From positions 1 to 8,705 of the forward strand of contig JAGCRI010000041.1 of NCBI GenBank assembly GCA_017964755.1: a stretch of DNA of 8,705 nt, read 5' to 3'. Source of the stretch: Bacteroidales bacterium (lineage in GTDB: Bacteria; Bacteroidota; Bacteroidia; Bacteroidales; WCHB1-69). The notes beneath the pieces are model-generated. The model searched no databases. It saw only the letters and a program-made list of their open reading frames with translations, and was not told where the DNA came from. Positions 7,161-8,705 of this stretch are shown here, piece by piece. How positions within the stretch are numbered: position 1 is the stretch's first letter; every line of letters starts with the position of its first letter. The position numbers and the translations under genes are program-made.

Positions 7161-8153
7161 ATGAAAATTGCTGTAGTTGGTGCAACCGGTTTGGTTGGTA
7201 AAAAAATGCTTAAAGTATTGGAAGAAAGAATTATACAAGATTTTGAGTTTTTCCCTGCCGCCTCGCCAAAATCTGTCGGTAAAGAAATCATTTTTAAAAA
7301 TAAAACATATAAGGTTCAGTCTGTAGAGGCAGTTATTGAAAGTAAGCCTGATATCGCAATTTTTTCAGCTGGAAGCGGGACATCGCAAATCTATGCACCT
7401 CAGTTTGCTGCCAAAGGTACGGTTGTAATTGACAACTCATCAGCTTGGCGTTCTTACGATCACATTCCACTGGTAGTGCCTGAAATTAACGGTGATGTCA
7501 TTAAAGAAAGTGATTTCATAATTGCTAATCCAAATTGCTCAACTATCCAAATGGTAATGGCTTTAGCTCCATTACATAAAGTGTTTAAAATCAAAAGATT
7601 AGTTATTTCAACATACCAGTCGGTAACAGGAACTGGCGTCAAAGCCATACGCCAGATGGAAGCTGAACGAAAAGGCGAGCTTTGCGACAAAGTTTACCCA
7701 TATCAGATAGACATGAACCTTTTCCCTTACGGCGGCACGTTTGAACCTGACGGCTACACTACTGAAGAGCTGAAACTTGTTAACGAAACCCGTAAAATAT
7801 TACGCGACAGGAATATACAAATCACTGCAACAGTGGTTCGTGTCCCTGTTACAGGCGGCCACTCAGAAGCTGTAAATATTGAATTTGAGAACGAATACGA
7901 CATTGCTGACATTTACCGCCTACTGAACGAAATGCCAGGGGTTAAGGTTATAGATGACCCGCAAAACCTGAAATTTCCGATGCCTTTGTTCGCAGAGGAT
8001 AAGGATGACGTTTTTGTCGGGCGTATCCGCAGGGATTTCTCACAACCCAAGTCATTGAATATTTGGGTCGTGGCAGACAATTTGCGAAAAGGAGCGGCTA
8101 CTAACGCGGTTCAGATTGCCGAACTGATAATAAAACAACGTAATTTGAAATAA
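7161..8153 (+). CDS. asd: aspartate-semialdehyde dehydrogenase
   Basis: Cytoplasmic NADP-dependent enzyme that reduces aspartyl-4-phosphate to aspartate-4-semialdehyde, the second step of the aspartate pathway leading to lysine/diaminopimelate, threonine and methionine. The 330-residue length is typical. The N-terminal Rossmann motif is GATGLVG at residues 7-13. The catalytic cysteine is C126 in ANPNCST. Q153 sits in TYQS, R227 and H234 in RVPVTGGHSE, and R97 in SSAWR; these correspond to the substrate-binding and acid/base residues known in the family. GTGVKAIRQMEAE (157-169) lies in the dimerisation domain. Every key residue is present, so it should be active. It is divergent from the lamin-tail gene, with 90 bp between starts, and ends one base before the stop of the convergent DUF2461 gene. 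No lysine riboswitch fits the short leader. Confidence 0.97.
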   Translation: MKIAVVGATGLVGKKMLKVLEERIIQDFEFFPAASPKSVGKEIIFKNKTYKVQSVEAVIESKPDIAIFSAGSGTSQIYAPQFAAKGTVVIDNSSAWRSYDHIPLVVPEINGDVIKESDFIIANPNCSTIQMVMALAPLHKVFKIKRLVISTYQSVTGTGVKAIRQMEAERKGELCDKVYPYQIDMNLFPYGGTFEPDGYTTEELKLVNETRKILRDRNIQITATVVRVPVTGGHSEAVNIEFENEYDIADIYRLLNEMPGVKVIDDPQNLKFPMPLFAEDKDDVFVGRIRRDFSQPKSLNIWVVADNLRKGAATNAVQIAELIIKQRNLK

Positions 8154-8154
8154 A

Positions 8155-8705
8155 TCAATCTTCTGCAATATCAAAAGCTCTGTTTAGCAGTTGGTTATAA
8201 TGGTGCGCGCTCTTAAAATTCTCCATTATAAAATCGAAAAGACTATCACTATATAAGATTTCTTCTTTAAGCCGAAGTATCATCGTAAAAGTTTTAAGTC
8301 TCAGATAATCAGCATATTTATAATCTTTTGGAAAGCCATTTGGAACACGCTTAAGAAACTGGTCATCTGTAAAATAAAAGTTTTTCGCTTCTTTTACAGC
8401 CGCCTCAAATTCTTCACCATTCACCAAAATCTCCTCTCGAATACTTTTTGTAACTGCTGGAGTCGGATTGTAAATACCGATTGCAAGCAAACTGCCGTCA
8501 AGGTACTCTGACTCAGAAGGTTCTATATGGAAATAGTAGCCCGCACGTCCTGAACATTTACCACCGGGACAAACATAAGCCCCCAAATGAGTCTTATATG
8601 GCTGCTTGTTTAATGAAAAACGCACATCCCTATATATTCTATATGTACACTGCGGAACATCAAGTCCTGCAACAGAATCATCAAATGATGATATGCCTGC
8701 TATAA
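8155..8705 (-). CDS. DUF2461 family protein (5' end outside the window)
   Basis: The frame ends at the TGA read from 8157-8155 and stays open to the right edge, so the start lies beyond 8705. Taking the GTG at 8625 as the start would wrongly truncate it. The codons before that GTG continue the family sequence (AGISSFDDSVAGLDV, then CTYRIYRDVRFSLNKQ), giving at least 183 visible residues of an expected 220-230. Family hallmarks include RIYRDVRFS, PYKTHLGAYV, SGRAGYYFHIEPSE and LLAIGIYNPTP. The function of DUF2461 proteins is not established. There is a CPGGKC cysteine pair after the LGAYV motif. It converges on asd with a single base between stops, and no terminator hairpin is apparent. Confidence 0.88.
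   Translation of the reverse strand, partial: IAGISSFDDSVAGLDVPQCTYRIYRDVRFSLNKQPYKTHLGAYVCPGGKCSGRAGYYFHIEPSESEYLDGSLLAIGIYNPTPAVTKSIREEILVNGEEFEAAVKEAKNFYFTDDQFLKRVPNGFPKDYKYADYLRLKTFTMILRLKEEILYSDSLFDFIMENFKSAHHYNQLLNRAFDIAED

Noticed and set aside
8155..8625. A complete 156-residue gene starting with GTG at 8625.
   Set aside because: The frame is open upstream to the window edge and the upstream codons (RIYRD and before) match the DUF2461 family, so the GTG is an internal valine.
1..8705. Search for CRISPR repeats, insertion-sequence ends, transposase or integrase genes, tRNAs and toxin-antitoxin or defence genes.
   Set aside because: None was seen. All sizeable coding regions are accounted for by housekeeping or surface-protein genes.

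Overview
The window looks like an ordinary chromosomal segment of a Bacteroidetes bacterium, probably Bacteroidales-like. Three things support this. The protein set is typical: a FISUMP-domain surface protein, a lamin-tail/FlgD-Ig-like surface protein, a coiled-coil OmpA lipoprotein ending in DELFQI, an RseP-type protease with a Bacteroidetes-style sequence, and a DUF2461 protein. The start codons follow A-rich leaders without a clear Shine-Dalgarno. Several gene starts are preceded by the Bacteroidetes sigma-ABfr -7 motif TAnnTTTG. The assignment rests on recognising families by eye; no search was run.

Layout. Positions 1-215 are non-coding as far as I can see and hold an 18-bp direct repeat, each copy carrying a TAnnTTTG motif, upstream of a secreted FISUMP-domain protein (216-1817, +). 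It converges, 6 bp apart, on a minus-strand block read right to left: a large secreted lamin-tail protein (7070-4434), a coiled-coil OmpA-family lipoprotein (4328-3364), and rseP (3320-1824). The lipoprotein reading frame is broken by one missing base in an A-run (3767-3772) just before its peptidoglycan-binding domain. To the right, asd (aspartate-semialdehyde dehydrogenase, 7161-8153, +) is transcribed divergently from the lamin-tail gene across a 90-bp control region. It converges, one base apart, on a DUF2461 gene (8155 to the window edge, -) whose 5' end lies outside the window.

How the genes fit together. The lamin-tail protein, OmpA lipoprotein and RseP all act in or on the cell envelope and share a strand. 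The lipoprotein and rseP are 43 bp apart with no recognisable promoter between them, so co-transcription is plausible. asd is housekeeping biosynthesis (lysine, threonine, methionine and diaminopimelate). Diaminopimelate ends up in the peptidoglycan that OmpA-C domains bind, but I would not read the neighbourhood as functional.

I found no mobile element, CRISPR array, tRNA, rRNA, riboswitch or defence system, and nothing that convincingly amounts to a new biological system. The points most worth a second look are the OmpA frameshift, the duplicated modules and high cysteine content of the lamin-tail protein, the extra segment in RseP, the composition shift inside the FISUMP gene, and the promoter arrangements.
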